The position numbers were made by a program, and so were the translations under genes. DNA of 64,000 nucleotides, taken from contig DASUEU010000014.1 of NCBI GenBank assembly GCA_036274895.1, positions 1 to 64,000 on the forward strand. Reading direction: 5' to 3'. Shown in pieces: positions 8,998-17,353 of the stretch; positions within the stretch are counted from its first letter, which is position 1; each line of letters starts with the position of its first letter. The notes under the pieces were generated by a model that was not told the DNA's origin, made no database searches, and saw nothing but the letters and a program-made list of their open reading frames with translations. Source of the stretch: CALMKX01 sp036274895. GTDB lineage: Bacteria > Acidobacteriota > Thermoanaerobaculia > Multivoradales > SZUA-115.

Positions 8998-10607
8998 AGA
9001 GCCCTCGAGGCCGGCGGCTCGGCCCGGCAACCGCCGTCGCCGCCGGCATCCTGCTGTCGCGCCTCTTCGGTTTCCTGCGCGTGCGGGTGGTGGGTGCCGC
9101 CCTCGGCCTCGGCCCTCATGCCGATGTGCTGGGGGCGGCCCTGCGTGCTCCCAACGTGCTCCAGGTGCTGCTCGGGGAGGGCACCCTCTCGGCCTCGATC
9201 ATCCCGGTTTACGCCCGCCTGCTCGAAGAGGGCCGGCGGGATGACGCCCGGCGCTTCGCCGGGGCCCTCTTCGGCCTGTTGACCGCCGTCACCGCTGCTT
9301 TGGTGCTGCTCGGCATGGTCCTCGCCGAGCCGCTGGTGGCAGTGCTGGCGAGCGGCTTTCTGCGCGACGCGGCCACCCCGGGGGCGGTCGACCGTTTCGC
9401 CCTCACCGTGCGCGCCGTGCGTATCATCTTCCCGATGACCGGCTGCCTGGTGCTGTCGGTGTGGGCCCTGGCGATCCTCAACAGCCACCGCCGATTCTTT
9501 CTCGCCTACGCCGCCCCGGCGGCGTGGAACCTGGCGATCATCGCGGCCCTGCTCTCGGCCGGCCGCAACGGGCCGGCCGACCTCGACCGGATCCTCTTCG
9601 CCGCCTGCTGGGGAGCCCTGGCCGGTGGCGCCCTCCAGTTCCTGGTGCAGCTGCCGGCGGTGCTCTCCCTGCTGGGGGGCCTGCGGCCCTCCTTCTCTCG
9701 GCGGGTGTGGGGCGTGAAGGAGGCCCTCGCCGCCTTCTGGCCTCTCCTGCTCGGTCGCGGGGTGGTGCAGCTCGGCGGCTACTTCGACCTCTTTCTGGCC
9801 TCGTTCCTGGCCACGGGGGCGGTGGCCGCCCTGGGCTCCAGCCAGTACCTCTATCTCCTGCCAGTGAGCCTATTCGGCATGTCGGTGGCGGCCGCGGAGC
9901 TGCCCGAGCTGGCCCGCCGGCAGGCCGGAGGGGAGCAGGAGGCTTTCGTGGCGCGAGTGCGCTCCGGGGCCCTCCAGGTGGGTTTTCTGGTGACGCCGAC
10001 GGTGATCGGCTACCTCGGCCTGGGCTGGCTGATCGTCGCCTTGCTGTTCCAGACCGGCCGCTTCGGCCCCGAGGAGACCTGGCTGGTCTACCTGGTGCTC
10101 GCGGCCTACAGCCTGGGCCTGCCCGCCTCGACCACCTCGCGGCTGCTGCAAAACGCCTTCTACGCCCTCGCCGACACCAAGCTGCCGGCGCGGGTGGCGG
10201 CGCAGCGGGTGCTGCTCGCCGCGGCCGTGGGGGCACCGTTGATGCTGGCTCTCGATCGGGTGCCCCTCGCGGCCTGGGTGGGGGGAGAGGGGGACCTGCA
10301 CCTCGGGGCCGTGGGCCTCGCGGCGGGCTCGGCCGTGGGCGCCTGGTACGAGCGGCTGCGCCTGGGCCGGGCCCTCGCCGCGCGCAGCCCGGCCTTCGGC
10401 CTGCCGGGGCGTGAGCTGGTGAGGATGGCCACGGCCGGCCTCGCCGCCCTGGCCCTGGCGGCGCCGGCCTGGTGGCTGCTGCGCGGGGCGCCGCTGGTGG
10501 TCACGGCGGGGGTGACGCTGCCCCTCTACGCCGGGGTCTACCTGGGCCTCGCGCGGCTGCTCGGAGTGTCTCGCCTCGGCGCCTGGTTGCGGGGAGCGAA
10601 GAAGTAG
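8985..10607 (+). CDS. murJ: lipid II flippase MurJ (MviN)
   Basis: This 540-residue protein of the MOP superfamily moves lipid II across the inner membrane for peptidoglycan synthesis. The N-terminus has the family pattern 'GILLSRLFGFLRVRVVGAALG', with the Arg residues that line the substrate cavity, then 'ADVLGAALRAPNVLQVLLGEG' and 'TLSASIIPVYARL', and 14 predicted helices follow. Central motifs include 'YLYLLPVSLFGMSVAAAELPEL' and 'LLQNAFYALADTKLPARVA'. The start is the GTG at 8985, which overlaps the previous gene by 13 bases. Identification is firm. A REPIN-like palindromic element begins at the stop codon. Confidence 0.92.
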   Translation: MAAVESPRGRRLGPATAVAAGILLSRLFGFLRVRVVGAALGLGPHADVLGAALRAPNVLQVLLGEGTLSASIIPVYARLLEEGRRDDARRFAGALFGLLTAVTAALVLLGMVLAEPLVAVLASGFLRDAATPGAVDRFALTVRAVRIIFPMTGCLVLSVWALAILNSHRRFFLAYAAPAAWNLAIIAALLSAGRNGPADLDRILFAACWGALAGGALQFLVQLPAVLSLLGGLRPSFSRRVWGVKEALAAFWPLLLGRGVVQLGGYFDLFLASFLATGAVAALGSSQYLYLLPVSLFGMSVAAAELPELARRQAGGEQEAFVARVRSGALQVGFLVTPTVIGYLGLGWLIVALLFQTGRFGPEETWLVYLVLAAYSLGLPASTTSRLLQNAFYALADTKLPARVAAQRVLLAAAVGAPLMLALDRVPLAAWVGGEGDLHLGAVGLAAGSAVGAWYERLRLGRALAARSPAFGLPGRELVRMATAGLAALALAAPAWWLLRGAPLVVTAGVTLPLYAGVYLGLARLLGVSRLGAWLRGAKK

Positions 10608-10693
10608 GCTGGGTTAGGCCCGCCAGGGCCGTAACCCAGCTTCGAAGGCCGGGCCGATGCTGGGTTACGCCGCAGACGGCTAACCCAGCCTAC
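10604..10693. repeat. REPIN-like double palindrome (GCTGGGTTA family)
   Basis: Two hairpins lie in inverted arrangement. GCTGGGTTA (10608-10616) pairs with TAACCCAGC (10632-10640), and a second GCTGGGTTA (10659-10667) pairs with TAACCCAGC (10681-10689). The outer ends GTAGGCTGGGTTA and TAACCCAGCCTAC form a perfect 13-base inverted repeat. Loops contain short GC pairs. It begins inside the murJ stop region and could also stop transcription. Similar TGGGTTA/TAACCCA elements are known as interspersed REP sequences in several phyla; no RAYT transposase gene is in the window. Confidence 0.75.
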
Positions 10694-10765
10694 GGGTCTT
10701 CTGCGAGGAATAGCGACGGCGAAGGGCACGTACGGGGGTCGGAGCGAATTAGGATAGGAGTCGCG

Positions 10766-11341
10766 ATGGAACAGACGATCCTCTCCCTCTGCCTCGGTGT
10801 CGGCCTGGCCGCGGCCTGCGGCTTCCGGATCTTCGTCCCCCTGCTGGTGATGAACCTGGCGGCCAGGGCGGATTACCTGGAGCTCTCCGGATCGTTCAGC
10901 TGGATCGCCTCGACCCCCGCCTTGATCGTCCTCGCCGCCGCCACCGTCCTCGAGATCGGCGCCTACTACATCCCCTGGCTCGACCACGTCCTCGATGCCG
11001 CCGCCGCGCCGATCGCCGTGGTGGCCGGCGTGATCGCCGCGGCCTCGGTGTTCACCGGCGTCGATCCCATGCTCAAGTGGGCCCTGGCGGTGATCGCCGG
11101 GGGCGGCGCCGCCGGAGCCGTGCACGGCGCCACCAGCCTGGTGCGCGGGGTCTCCACCGTCACCACCGGCGGCCTCGGCAACTTCGTGGTCTCGACCGGG
11201 GAGGCGGTCTCCGCGGTCCTGCTCTCTCTCGCCACCATCGTCCTCGGGCCCCTGCTCGCCCTCGGCCTGCTCGCCGTCGCGCTCCTCCTGGCCGTGCGCT
11301 GGGTGCGCAGCCGGCGTACCGTCGCGGCGGCCACCGCCTGA
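10766..11341 (+). CDS. DUF4126 membrane protein
   Basis: The 191-residue hydrophobic protein has an AGGAG ribosome binding site before the ATG. It has five to six membrane segments and the DUF4126 pattern: 'LGVGLAAACGFRIFVPLLV' at the N-terminus, 'YYIPWLDHVLD', 'AAPIAVVAGVIAAAS' and 'GGLGNFVVSTGEAVSAVLLS'. The function of the family is unknown. It ends 6 bases before the GTG of a lipoprotein gene and probably shares its transcript. Confidence 0.82.
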   Translation: MEQTILSLCLGVGLAAACGFRIFVPLLVMNLAARADYLELSGSFSWIASTPALIVLAAATVLEIGAYYIPWLDHVLDAAAAPIAVVAGVIAAASVFTGVDPMLKWALAVIAGGGAAGAVHGATSLVRGVSTVTTGGLGNFVVSTGEAVSAVLLSLATIVLGPLLALGLLAVALLLAVRWVRSRRTVAAATA

Positions 11342-11347
11342 GGGGTC

Positions 11348-12466
11348 GTGAGGGCGAGCCGCCTCCTCGCTCTCGTCTGCCTCGCCGGCTGCGCCTCGAC
11401 CGGCCAGCCGGCCCTGCCCGGCCGCGCCGTCCTCGAGCAGGAGCTGCTGGCTCGCGGGCTCGAGGACGAGCAGGTGATCGTGCCCTTCGCCGTCGATGCC
11501 GAGGCGGTGGCCTGGCTGCGCGCCAACGTTCCCGAGCAGGGCAGCGCCCAGGCGCGGCTCAACTTGCTGCTCCAGCGGCTCACCGTGGCCGAGGACGGCC
11601 TGGGCGTGGCCTACGACCGCAACACCACAGGCACCGCCGCCGAGGTCTTCCGCGAGCGCTCGGCCAACTGCCTGGGCTTCATGAACTTGTTCGTGGGCCT
11701 GGCGCGCGAGATGGGCGTGCCGGCCTTCTTCCTGGCCATCGAGGACAAGCCGATCTATGACAAGACCGGCGACCTGGTGGTGATCGCCGAGCACGTCGCC
11801 GCCGGCTTCGGCGAGGGCGAGGGCATGCTGCTGCTCGACTTCACGGCCGGCGAGGGGCGCACCTACGGCTCGGTGCGGCGGCTGACGGACCTCGAGGCGA
11901 TCGCCCGTTACTACTCGAACCGCGGCGTCGAGGTCCTGCAAGCGGCACAGCCGGCGCGCGCCGTCGAGTGGCTGGAGATGGCGGTTCGCCTGGACCCCGC
12001 CCAGGCCGCGGCCTGGGTGAACCTCGGCGTGGCCCGGCGGCGCACCGCCGACCTCGCCGGCGCCGAGGCGGCTTACGAGACGGCGCTCGAGAAGGACCCC
12101 CGCAACGTCTCGGCCTACCAGAACTTCGCCGCCCTATTGAAGCTGAGAGGCGAGACCAAGAGGGCCGAGGAGCTGCTGGCCCTGGTGGCGAAGCTCGGCA
12201 GCGACAACCCCTTCGCCTATCTCTCCCTGGGCGACTGGAGCCTGGCCAGCGGCCGGCGGGACGAGGCCCGGCGCTTCTACCGCCAGGCCCTGCTGATCGA
12301 CCGCAAGCGACCGGAGCCCCTCGCGGCCCTGGGCGAGCTGGAGCTGGCCCGGGGCAAGCTCGCGGCGGCGCAGCGCTGGCTCAAGCGGGCTCAGAAGGTC
12401 GGCCCCGACAACGAGCGGGTCAAGCGCCTGGGGGAGGCCATTGCCCGGACGCGGAGTCGGGCCTAG
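11348..12466 (+). CDS. lipoprotein with transglutaminase-like domain and TPR repeats
   Basis: The 372-residue protein has a lipobox (ALVCLAGC, lipidated Cys15). Residues about 60-185 look like a transglutaminase-like papain-fold domain: Cys108 in 'RSANCLGF', His149 in 'IAEHVAAGF' and Asp164 in 'LLLDFTAGE' form a plausible triad. Residues about 195-365 are four to five TPR units ('AAAWVNLGVARRRTADLAGA', 'VSAYQNFAALLKLRGETKRA', 'FAYLSLGDWSLASGRRDEA'). Similar transglutaminase-TPR lipoproteins are common in Gram-negative genomes. It is probably anchored in the outer membrane, and the substrate is unknown. The TAG stop shares its G with the GTG of the next gene. Confidence 0.85.
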   Translation: MRASRLLALVCLAGCASTGQPALPGRAVLEQELLARGLEDEQVIVPFAVDAEAVAWLRANVPEQGSAQARLNLLLQRLTVAEDGLGVAYDRNTTGTAAEVFRERSANCLGFMNLFVGLAREMGVPAFFLAIEDKPIYDKTGDLVVIAEHVAAGFGEGEGMLLLDFTAGEGRTYGSVRRLTDLEAIARYYSNRGVEVLQAAQPARAVEWLEMAVRLDPAQAAAWVNLGVARRRTADLAGAEAAYETALEKDPRNVSAYQNFAALLKLRGETKRAEELLALVAKLGSDNPFAYLSLGDWSLASGRRDEARRFYRQALLIDRKRPEPLAALGELELARGKLAAAQRWLKRAQKVGPDNERVKRLGEAIARTRSRA

Positions 12467-15400
12467 TGGTGGGCCCCTGGCGGATCTGGGTCGATACCGG
12501 CGGCACTTTCACCGACTGCCTGGCCCTCGACCCGGAGGGAAGGCTCCACCGCGCCAAGGTGCTCTCCACGAGCGCCCTGCGCGGCCGCCTGCGAGCACAG
12601 CTGTCCCCTCTCCGGCTTGAGATCGATGCGCCCTGGCGGGTGCCCGCCGGCTTCTTCCGGGGCGCCGGCTTTCGCCTCCTCGGCAGCGCGGAGACCCTCG
12701 AGATCACCGGCTTCGATGCCGCGGCCGCGATCCTCGAGCTGGCCGGTCCGCTCGCTGGCGGGCATGCGGCTCCCGGTTCGGGCTTCGAGATCACCTTCGA
12801 CGAGGAGGCCCCCCTGCTCGCCGCTCGGCTGGTCACCGGCACGCCGGCGGGGGAGAGTCTGCCCCCCCTCGAGCTGCGTCTGGCCACCACCAAGGGCACC
12901 AACGCTCTGCTCGAGCGCAAGGGGGCGCGGGTGGCCTTCTTCGTCACCCGGGGCTTCGGCGACTTGCTCGAGATCGGCACCCAGCAGCGGCCGGAGCTCT
13001 TCGCCCTGGCGGTGGAGAAGCGCCGGCCCCTGCCCGCGGCGGTGGTCGAGGTGGAGGAGAGGTTGGCCGCGGACGGTTCGGTGCTGCGCGAGCTCGACCT
13101 CGACGCCCTGGAGAGGGCGGCCCGCGAGCTGCTGGCGCTGGGGATCGAGGTCGCCGCCGTGGCCCTGCTGCACGCCTTTCGCAACCCCGAGCACGAGAGG
13201 AGGGTCGCCGCCCGGTTGCGGGAGCTGGGCTTGCGCCACGTTTCGGCCTCGGCCGAGCTGGCGCCGCGCATCAAGCTGCTGCCGCGGGCCGAGACGGCGG
13301 TGGTGGACGCCTACCTGGCGCCGATCGTCGGCGGCTACCTCGAGCGGGTGCGGGGGGCCCTCGGCTCAGGGCGCCTCTTGGCGATGACCAGCGCCGGGGG
13401 CCTGGTGCCGGCGCCGAGCTTCCACGCCAAGGACAGCCTGCTCTCCGGTCCGGCCGGGGGTGTGGTCGGCTCCGCCTGGGCCGCTCGCCGCTCGGGCTTC
13501 TCAAAGGTCATCGCCTTCGACATGGGCGGTACTTCGACCGACGTCTCTCGCTTCGACGGCGACTTCGACTACGCCTTCGACCACCGAGTGGGGGACGCCC
13601 TGCTCGCGGCCCCCGCCCTGGCCATCGAGACGGTCGCGGCCGGCGGCGGCTCGATCTGCCGCTTCGACGGCCAGCAGCTGAAGGTGGGGCCGGAGAGCGC
13701 CGGCGCCAGCCCCGGCCCGGCCGCCTACGGGGCCGGCGGGCCGCTCGCCGTCACCGACGTCAACCTGTTGTTGGGCCGGCTGGTGCCCGAGCGCTTCGCC
13801 ATCCCCCTCGATCCCCGGGCCGCCCAACTAGCCTTCGAGGAGCTGGCCCGGGCCGCGGGGGGCGCCGAGGAGGAGCTGCTCGCCGGCCTGCTGGAGATCG
13901 CCGACGAGCGCATGGCCGAGGCGATCCGCCAGGTCTCGGTGGCCCGCGGCTACGACCCCGCCGGCTACGCCCTGCTGGCCTTCGGTGGCGCCGGTGGCCA
14001 GCACGCCTGCGCCGTGGCCGAGCTGCTGGGGATCGCCACCGTCCTGGTGCCGCCGGATGCCGGCCTGCTCTCCGCGGCCGGGCTGGGCGCGGCCGTGCTG
14101 GAGCGCTTCGCGGAAAGGCAGGTGCTGGCGCCGCTCGCGGCGGTGGCGGCGGGGCTGCCGGCCCTGCTCGACGGGCTGGCGGCGGAGGCCGGCCGTAAGC
14201 TTGAGGCCGAAGCGGGGGAGAGCGGGGGAGGGGTGGAGATCGAAGTACGGCGGCGGATCGCCCACCTGCGCCTGGTGGGGCAGGAGAGCGCGTTGGCCGT
14301 GGAGGTCGTTTCCGGCGAGGATCTCGAGGCCGCCTTCGCCCGGGCCTACCGAGAGATCTACGGCTACGCACCGGAAGGGGCCGTGGAAGTCGAGTCTGTG
14401 CGGGTGATCGTCTCGACGGTCGCCCCGGTCGCCGAGGAGAGTCCTTTGGAGTGCGGCGACGCGTCGCCGCTTTCCGAGGTGCCAGGCACTTCGGGGACCG
14501 CCCCCGGCCGCCGCCAGCGGGCCTTCCTCGGCGGTGCCTGGGCCGAGGTGCCGGTCCTCGACCGCGAGGCCCTGCCCCCCGGCAGCCGGCTGGCCGGGCC
14601 GGCCCTGGTGGCCGAGAGCCACGGCACCACCGTGGTCGCCCCGGGCTGGGAGCTGGAGGTCGATGGGGCCGGTGCCCTGGTGCTGCGCCACCGGCTGGAG
14701 GAGGCTTCGACCGCGCCGCGGCGTAGCCGGCCCGAGGCCGTGGAGCTGGAGCTCTTCACCCACCGTTTCGAGGCCGTGGCGCGCGAGATGGGGGAGATGC
14801 TGCGGCGCACCGCCCGCTCGACCAACGTCAAGGAGCGCCTGGACTTCTCCTGCGGCCTGCTCGATGCCGCCGGCAAACTGGTGGTCAACGCCCCCCACAT
14901 CCCGGTGCACCTGGGGGCCCTCGGCCTGTGCGTGCGCCGGGTCCGCGAGACCTTGGCCCTGGCGCCGGGGGACGTGGCGGTCACCAACCACCCGGCCTGG
15001 GGCGGCTCCCACCTGCCGGACGTGACGGTGATCACCCCGGTCTTCACGGCGGGGAAGCACCCGGAGCTGCTCGGCCACGTGGCGAGCCGGGCCCACCACG
15101 CCGAGATCGGCGGCATCACCCCGGGCTCCATGCCGCCGGGGGCCCGGCGGCTGATCGAGGAAGGCGTAGTGCTGCCGCCCAGCTACCTGCTCCGGCGAGG
15201 AGAGCCGCGTTGGCGGGAGATCGAGATCGCCCTGGCGGCCCCGCCTTACCCATCACGGGCGATCGTCGACAACCTCGCGGACCTCGCCGCCGCCGTGGCG
15301 GCCAACCACCGGGGCGCCGCCGTGCTCCAGCGCCTGGCCGCCGAGCACGGGGCGGAGACGGTGCGGCGGATGATGCGGGCCCTGGCCGACAAGGCCGCGG

Positions 15401-16284
15401 AGCGGGCCGAGGCGGCCCTGCGGCGGCTGGGGACGCTCGAGGCCCGGGCCACCGAGCTGCTGGACGATGGGTCGCCCCTCACCGTCCAGGTGACGGTCGA
15501 GGACGGCCGCGCCCGCTTCGACTTCACGGGCTCTTCCCCGGTCCATCCCGGCAACTTGAACGCCCCCTTGGCGGTGGTCAAGAGCGCCGTGCTCTACGTG
15601 CTGCGCCTGCTGGTGGCCGAGCCCCTGCCGCTCAACGAAGCCCTGCTGCGGCCGGTCGAGCTGGTGCTGCCTGGGGGCCTGTTGGCGCCGGAGTTCCCGG
15701 CCGACCCGGCCGAGGCTCCGGCGGTGGTGGGCGGCAACGTCGAGACCAGCCAGCGGCTGGTGGGGCTGCTGCTCAAGGCCCTCGAGCTCGCCGCCGGCAG
15801 CCAGGGCACGATGAACAACCTGATCTTCGGCAACGATCGCTTCGGCTACTACGAGACGGTGGCCGGCGGCTGCGGCGCCGGGCCGGGCTTCGCGGGAGCC
15901 TCGGCCGTGCACAGCCACATGACCAACACCCGCATCACCGATCCGGAGATCCTAGAGCACCGCTACCCGGTGCGGTTGGAGCGCTTCGCCGTACGCCGCG
16001 GCTCGGGCGGCGAGGGGCGCTGGCGGGGCGGGGATGGGGTCTTGCGGGAGTTGACCTTCTTGGAGCCGGTGACCCTCTCGCTCCTCACGCAGAATCGGGT
16101 CCGTGGCCCCTACGGCCTCGCGGGAGGCGAGCCCGGTGCTCCGGGCCGCCAGGTGCTCCTCCATCCCGACGGCACGAGCGAAGAGCTGGCCGCCATCGAT
16201 GGCCGCCAAGCCGCTGCCGGCGACCGGCTGGTGCTGGAGACGCCGGGGGGCGGGGGATGGGGGATGACTGACGCTGCCGGCTGA
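12466..16284 (+). CDS. fused 5-oxoprolinase / hydantoinase (HyuA-HyuB)
   Basis: This 1272-residue ATP-dependent enzyme hydrolyses 5-oxoproline or a related cyclic amide. Residues 1-650 form the HyuA half, with the actin-like ATPase start 'IWVDTGGTFTDCLALDPEG', 'ATTKGTNALLERKGARVAFF', 'AMTSAGGLVPA', 'AFDMGGTSTDVSRFDGDFDY' and 'LAFGGAGGQHACAVAELLGI'. Residues about 755-1270 form the HyuB half ('RRTARSTNVKERLDFSCGLL', 'VTNHPAWGGSHLPDVTVITP', 'GGNVETSQRLV', 'YPVRLERFAVRRGSGGEGRW'). Length and order match the single-chain enzymes. A pyroglutamate-related role is interesting beside the glutaminyl cyclase 5 kb away, but linkage is not shown. Residues about 661-676 are encoded by an inserted palindromic element. 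Confidence 0.92.
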   Translation: MVGPWRIWVDTGGTFTDCLALDPEGRLHRAKVLSTSALRGRLRAQLSPLRLEIDAPWRVPAGFFRGAGFRLLGSAETLEITGFDAAAAILELAGPLAGGHAAPGSGFEITFDEEAPLLAARLVTGTPAGESLPPLELRLATTKGTNALLERKGARVAFFVTRGFGDLLEIGTQQRPELFALAVEKRRPLPAAVVEVEERLAADGSVLRELDLDALERAARELLALGIEVAAVALLHAFRNPEHERRVAARLRELGLRHVSASAELAPRIKLLPRAETAVVDAYLAPIVGGYLERVRGALGSGRLLAMTSAGGLVPAPSFHAKDSLLSGPAGGVVGSAWAARRSGFSKVIAFDMGGTSTDVSRFDGDFDYAFDHRVGDALLAAPALAIETVAAGGGSICRFDGQQLKVGPESAGASPGPAAYGAGGPLAVTDVNLLLGRLVPERFAIPLDPRAAQLAFEELARAAGGAEEELLAGLLEIADERMAEAIRQVSVARGYDPAGYALLAFGGAGGQHACAVAELLGIATVLVPPDAGLLSAAGLGAAVLERFAERQVLAPLAAVAAGLPALLDGLAAEAGRKLEAEAGESGGGVEIEVRRRIAHLRLVGQESALAVEVVSGEDLEAAFARAYREIYGYAPEGAVEVESVRVIVSTVAPVAEESPLECGDASPLSEVPGTSGTAPGRRQRAFLGGAWAEVPVLDREALPPGSRLAGPALVAESHGTTVVAPGWELEVDGAGALVLRHRLEEASTAPRRSRPEAVELELFTHRFEAVAREMGEMLRRTARSTNVKERLDFSCGLLDAAGKLVVNAPHIPVHLGALGLCVRRVRETLALAPGDVAVTNHPAWGGSHLPDVTVITPVFTAGKHPELLGHVASRAHHAEIGGITPGSMPPGARRLIEEGVVLPPSYLLRRGEPRWREIEIALAAPPYPSRAIVDNLADLAAAVAANHRGAAVLQRLAAEHGAETVRRMMRALADKAAERAEAALRRLGTLEARATELLDDGSPLTVQVTVEDGRARFDFTGSSPVHPGNLNAPLAVVKSAVLYVLRLLVAEPLPLNEALLRPVELVLPGGLLAPEFPADPAEAPAVVGGNVETSQRLVGLLLKALELAAGSQGTMNNLIFGNDRFGYYETVAGGCGAGPGFAGASAVHSHMTNTRITDPEILEHRYPVRLERFAVRRGSGGEGRWRGGDGVLRELTFLEPVTLSLLTQNRVRGPYGLAGGEPGAPGRQVLLHPDGTSEELAAIDGRQAAAGDRLVLETPGGGGWGMTDAAG
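14448..14491 (+). repeat. palindromic interspersed element inside the oxoprolinase gene
   Basis: The perfect 18-base palindrome GCGGCGACGCGTCGCCGC lies at 14453-14470 in the frame GGAGTG...CTTTC. A second palindrome, GTGCCAGGCAC, follows at 14479-14489. The first element recurs twice, inverted, at 42181-42242. Here it adds an in-frame peptide (ECGDASPLSEVPG) at the junction of the HyuA domain and the following strand. Confidence 0.75.
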
Positions 16285-16333
16285 GGGCCCTCGAGCCGGT
16301 CTGGGTGTGGGTTGCTGCTGGGAAGCCGGAGGA

Positions 16334-16753
16334 TCAGAAGCAGTAGCGACAGCCGAAGGACGCGCTGCCGTCGACGATGTAGCCGCCGCCGCTTGCCTGG
16401 CAGGACCAAGACTGGATCACGACCTTGCACTTGGCGTCCGGGTAGCACAGGTTCGAAGCCTGGGCATGGCAGTCGGACGCGAAGGCGCTGTAGGCCGCGC
16501 TACAGGACGTGCCGCTGCCCCAACAAGAGGTGGAGTTGCCGTCCAGACAGGGGCAGACGGCTGCCGGCTGGGCACCCGGCTCCGCCGGGCTCTGAGCCGG
16601 AGGCGCGATCAGCAGGTCGCTGCAAAGAGCGGGAGTGGAAGCACCGCAGGCAGTGGGGCTGGTGGCGTCCTCGGCGAGCAAAGCGGGGGTCGAAGCGAGC
16701 AGGAGGCTGAGACCGAGAAGGGAGACCAACGAGGCAAATCCGCGCTGGGCCAT
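16334..16753 (-). CDS. small secreted cysteine-rich protein, unknown family
   Basis: The 139-residue protein starts at the ATG at 16753, preceded by GAGGAG. Residues 1-27 are a signal peptide (LVSLLGLSLLLASTPALLA). The mature part, about 112 residues, has 12 cysteines ('VCPCLDGNSTSCWGSGTSC', 'DCHAQASNLCYPDAKC', terminal GCRYCF), which suggests six disulfides in an exported protein. A Pro/Ala linker occupies about residues 48-64. No family is recognised. It has its own near-consensus promoter at 16794-16822 in an unusually AT-rich stretch, which suggests strong expression. It could be a structural or antimicrobial-type peptide; that is speculation. Confidence 0.7.
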   Translation of the reverse strand: MAQRGFASLVSLLGLSLLLASTPALLAEDATSPTACGASTPALCSDLLIAPPAQSPAEPGAQPAAVCPCLDGNSTSCWGSGTSCSAAYSAFASDCHAQASNLCYPDAKCKVVIQSWSCQASGGGYIVDGSASFGCRYCF

Positions 16754-16793
16754 GAGAAATCTCCTCTGGATGGACGGGCTCGAGGGCTCCGAG

Positions 16794-16822
16794 ATTATCC
16801 AAGAAACATTCTGGCGTGTCAA
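16794..16822 (-). promoter_or_regulatory. strong sigma70-type promoter for the Cys-rich protein
   Basis: On the minus strand TTGACA (16817-16822) is followed after exactly 17 bases by GATAAT (16794-16799). The predicted start near 16787 leaves a leader of about 34 bases. The surrounding 90 bases are far more AT-rich than the rest of the window. Confidence 0.75.
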
Positions 16823-16877
16823 TGTCCATTCTAATGTTAATGCTACTAACTCGGTGAATCTCTCGGGCAGATCATCG

Positions 16878-17351
16878 TCATTGGCGGGCACGCCCCTGTC
16901 TCATCACCTCGTAGAGCACCAGGGCAACGCTGGTGGAGAGGTTCAACGAGCGCAGCTCCGGATCGGCCATGGGGATGCGCAGCAGGCGGTCGCGGTAACG
17001 GTGGCGCAAGGCCTGAGGCAACCCGTCGCTCTCGCGGCCGAAAACCAGGACCGGATGGGGCGGGTATGGGAGGCTCCAGTAGTCCCTCTCTCCCTCGCTC
17101 GAGAAGAAGTACGCCTCGCCCAGCTCGGGCAGGGCCGCCTCGAGCTCGTCCCAGCCGGGCCACACCCGCGGAGCCACCCTCGGCCAGTAGTCCAGGCCCG
17201 CCCGCCGCACTTCCTTCTCGTTGAGAGAGAAGCCGAGGGGCTCGACCAAGTGCAGCCGAGCCCCCGCGGCCAGGCAGGTGCGGCCGGCGTTGCCGGTGTT
17301 CCAGTGGATCTCCGGCTCGACCAGGACGACGTGGGCGAGGGGCGGGGCCAC
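16878..17351 (-). CDS. trmL: tRNA (cytidine(34)-2'-O)-methyltransferase TrmL
   Basis: This is a 157-residue SPOUT-family methyltransferase, the usual length for TrmL. It methylates the ribose of the wobble base in tRNA-Leu isoacceptors. Motifs: 'VLVEPEIHWNTGNAGRTCLA', 'LHLVEPLGFSLNEKEVRRAG', 'LDYW', 'VLVFGRESDGLPQ' and the knot end 'RIPMADPELRSLNLSTSVAL'. The start is the GTG at 17351, two bases after the stop of the RMD1-like gene. It is the last gene of a DUF4097, RMD1 and trmL run on the minus strand. Confidence 0.92.
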   Translation of the reverse strand: MAPPLAHVVLVEPEIHWNTGNAGRTCLAAGARLHLVEPLGFSLNEKEVRRAGLDYWPRVAPRVWPGWDELEAALPELGEAYFFSSEGERDYWSLPYPPHPVLVFGRESDGLPQALRHRYRDRLLRIPMADPELRSLNLSTSVALVLYEVMRQGRARQ

Positions 17352-17353
17352 GC

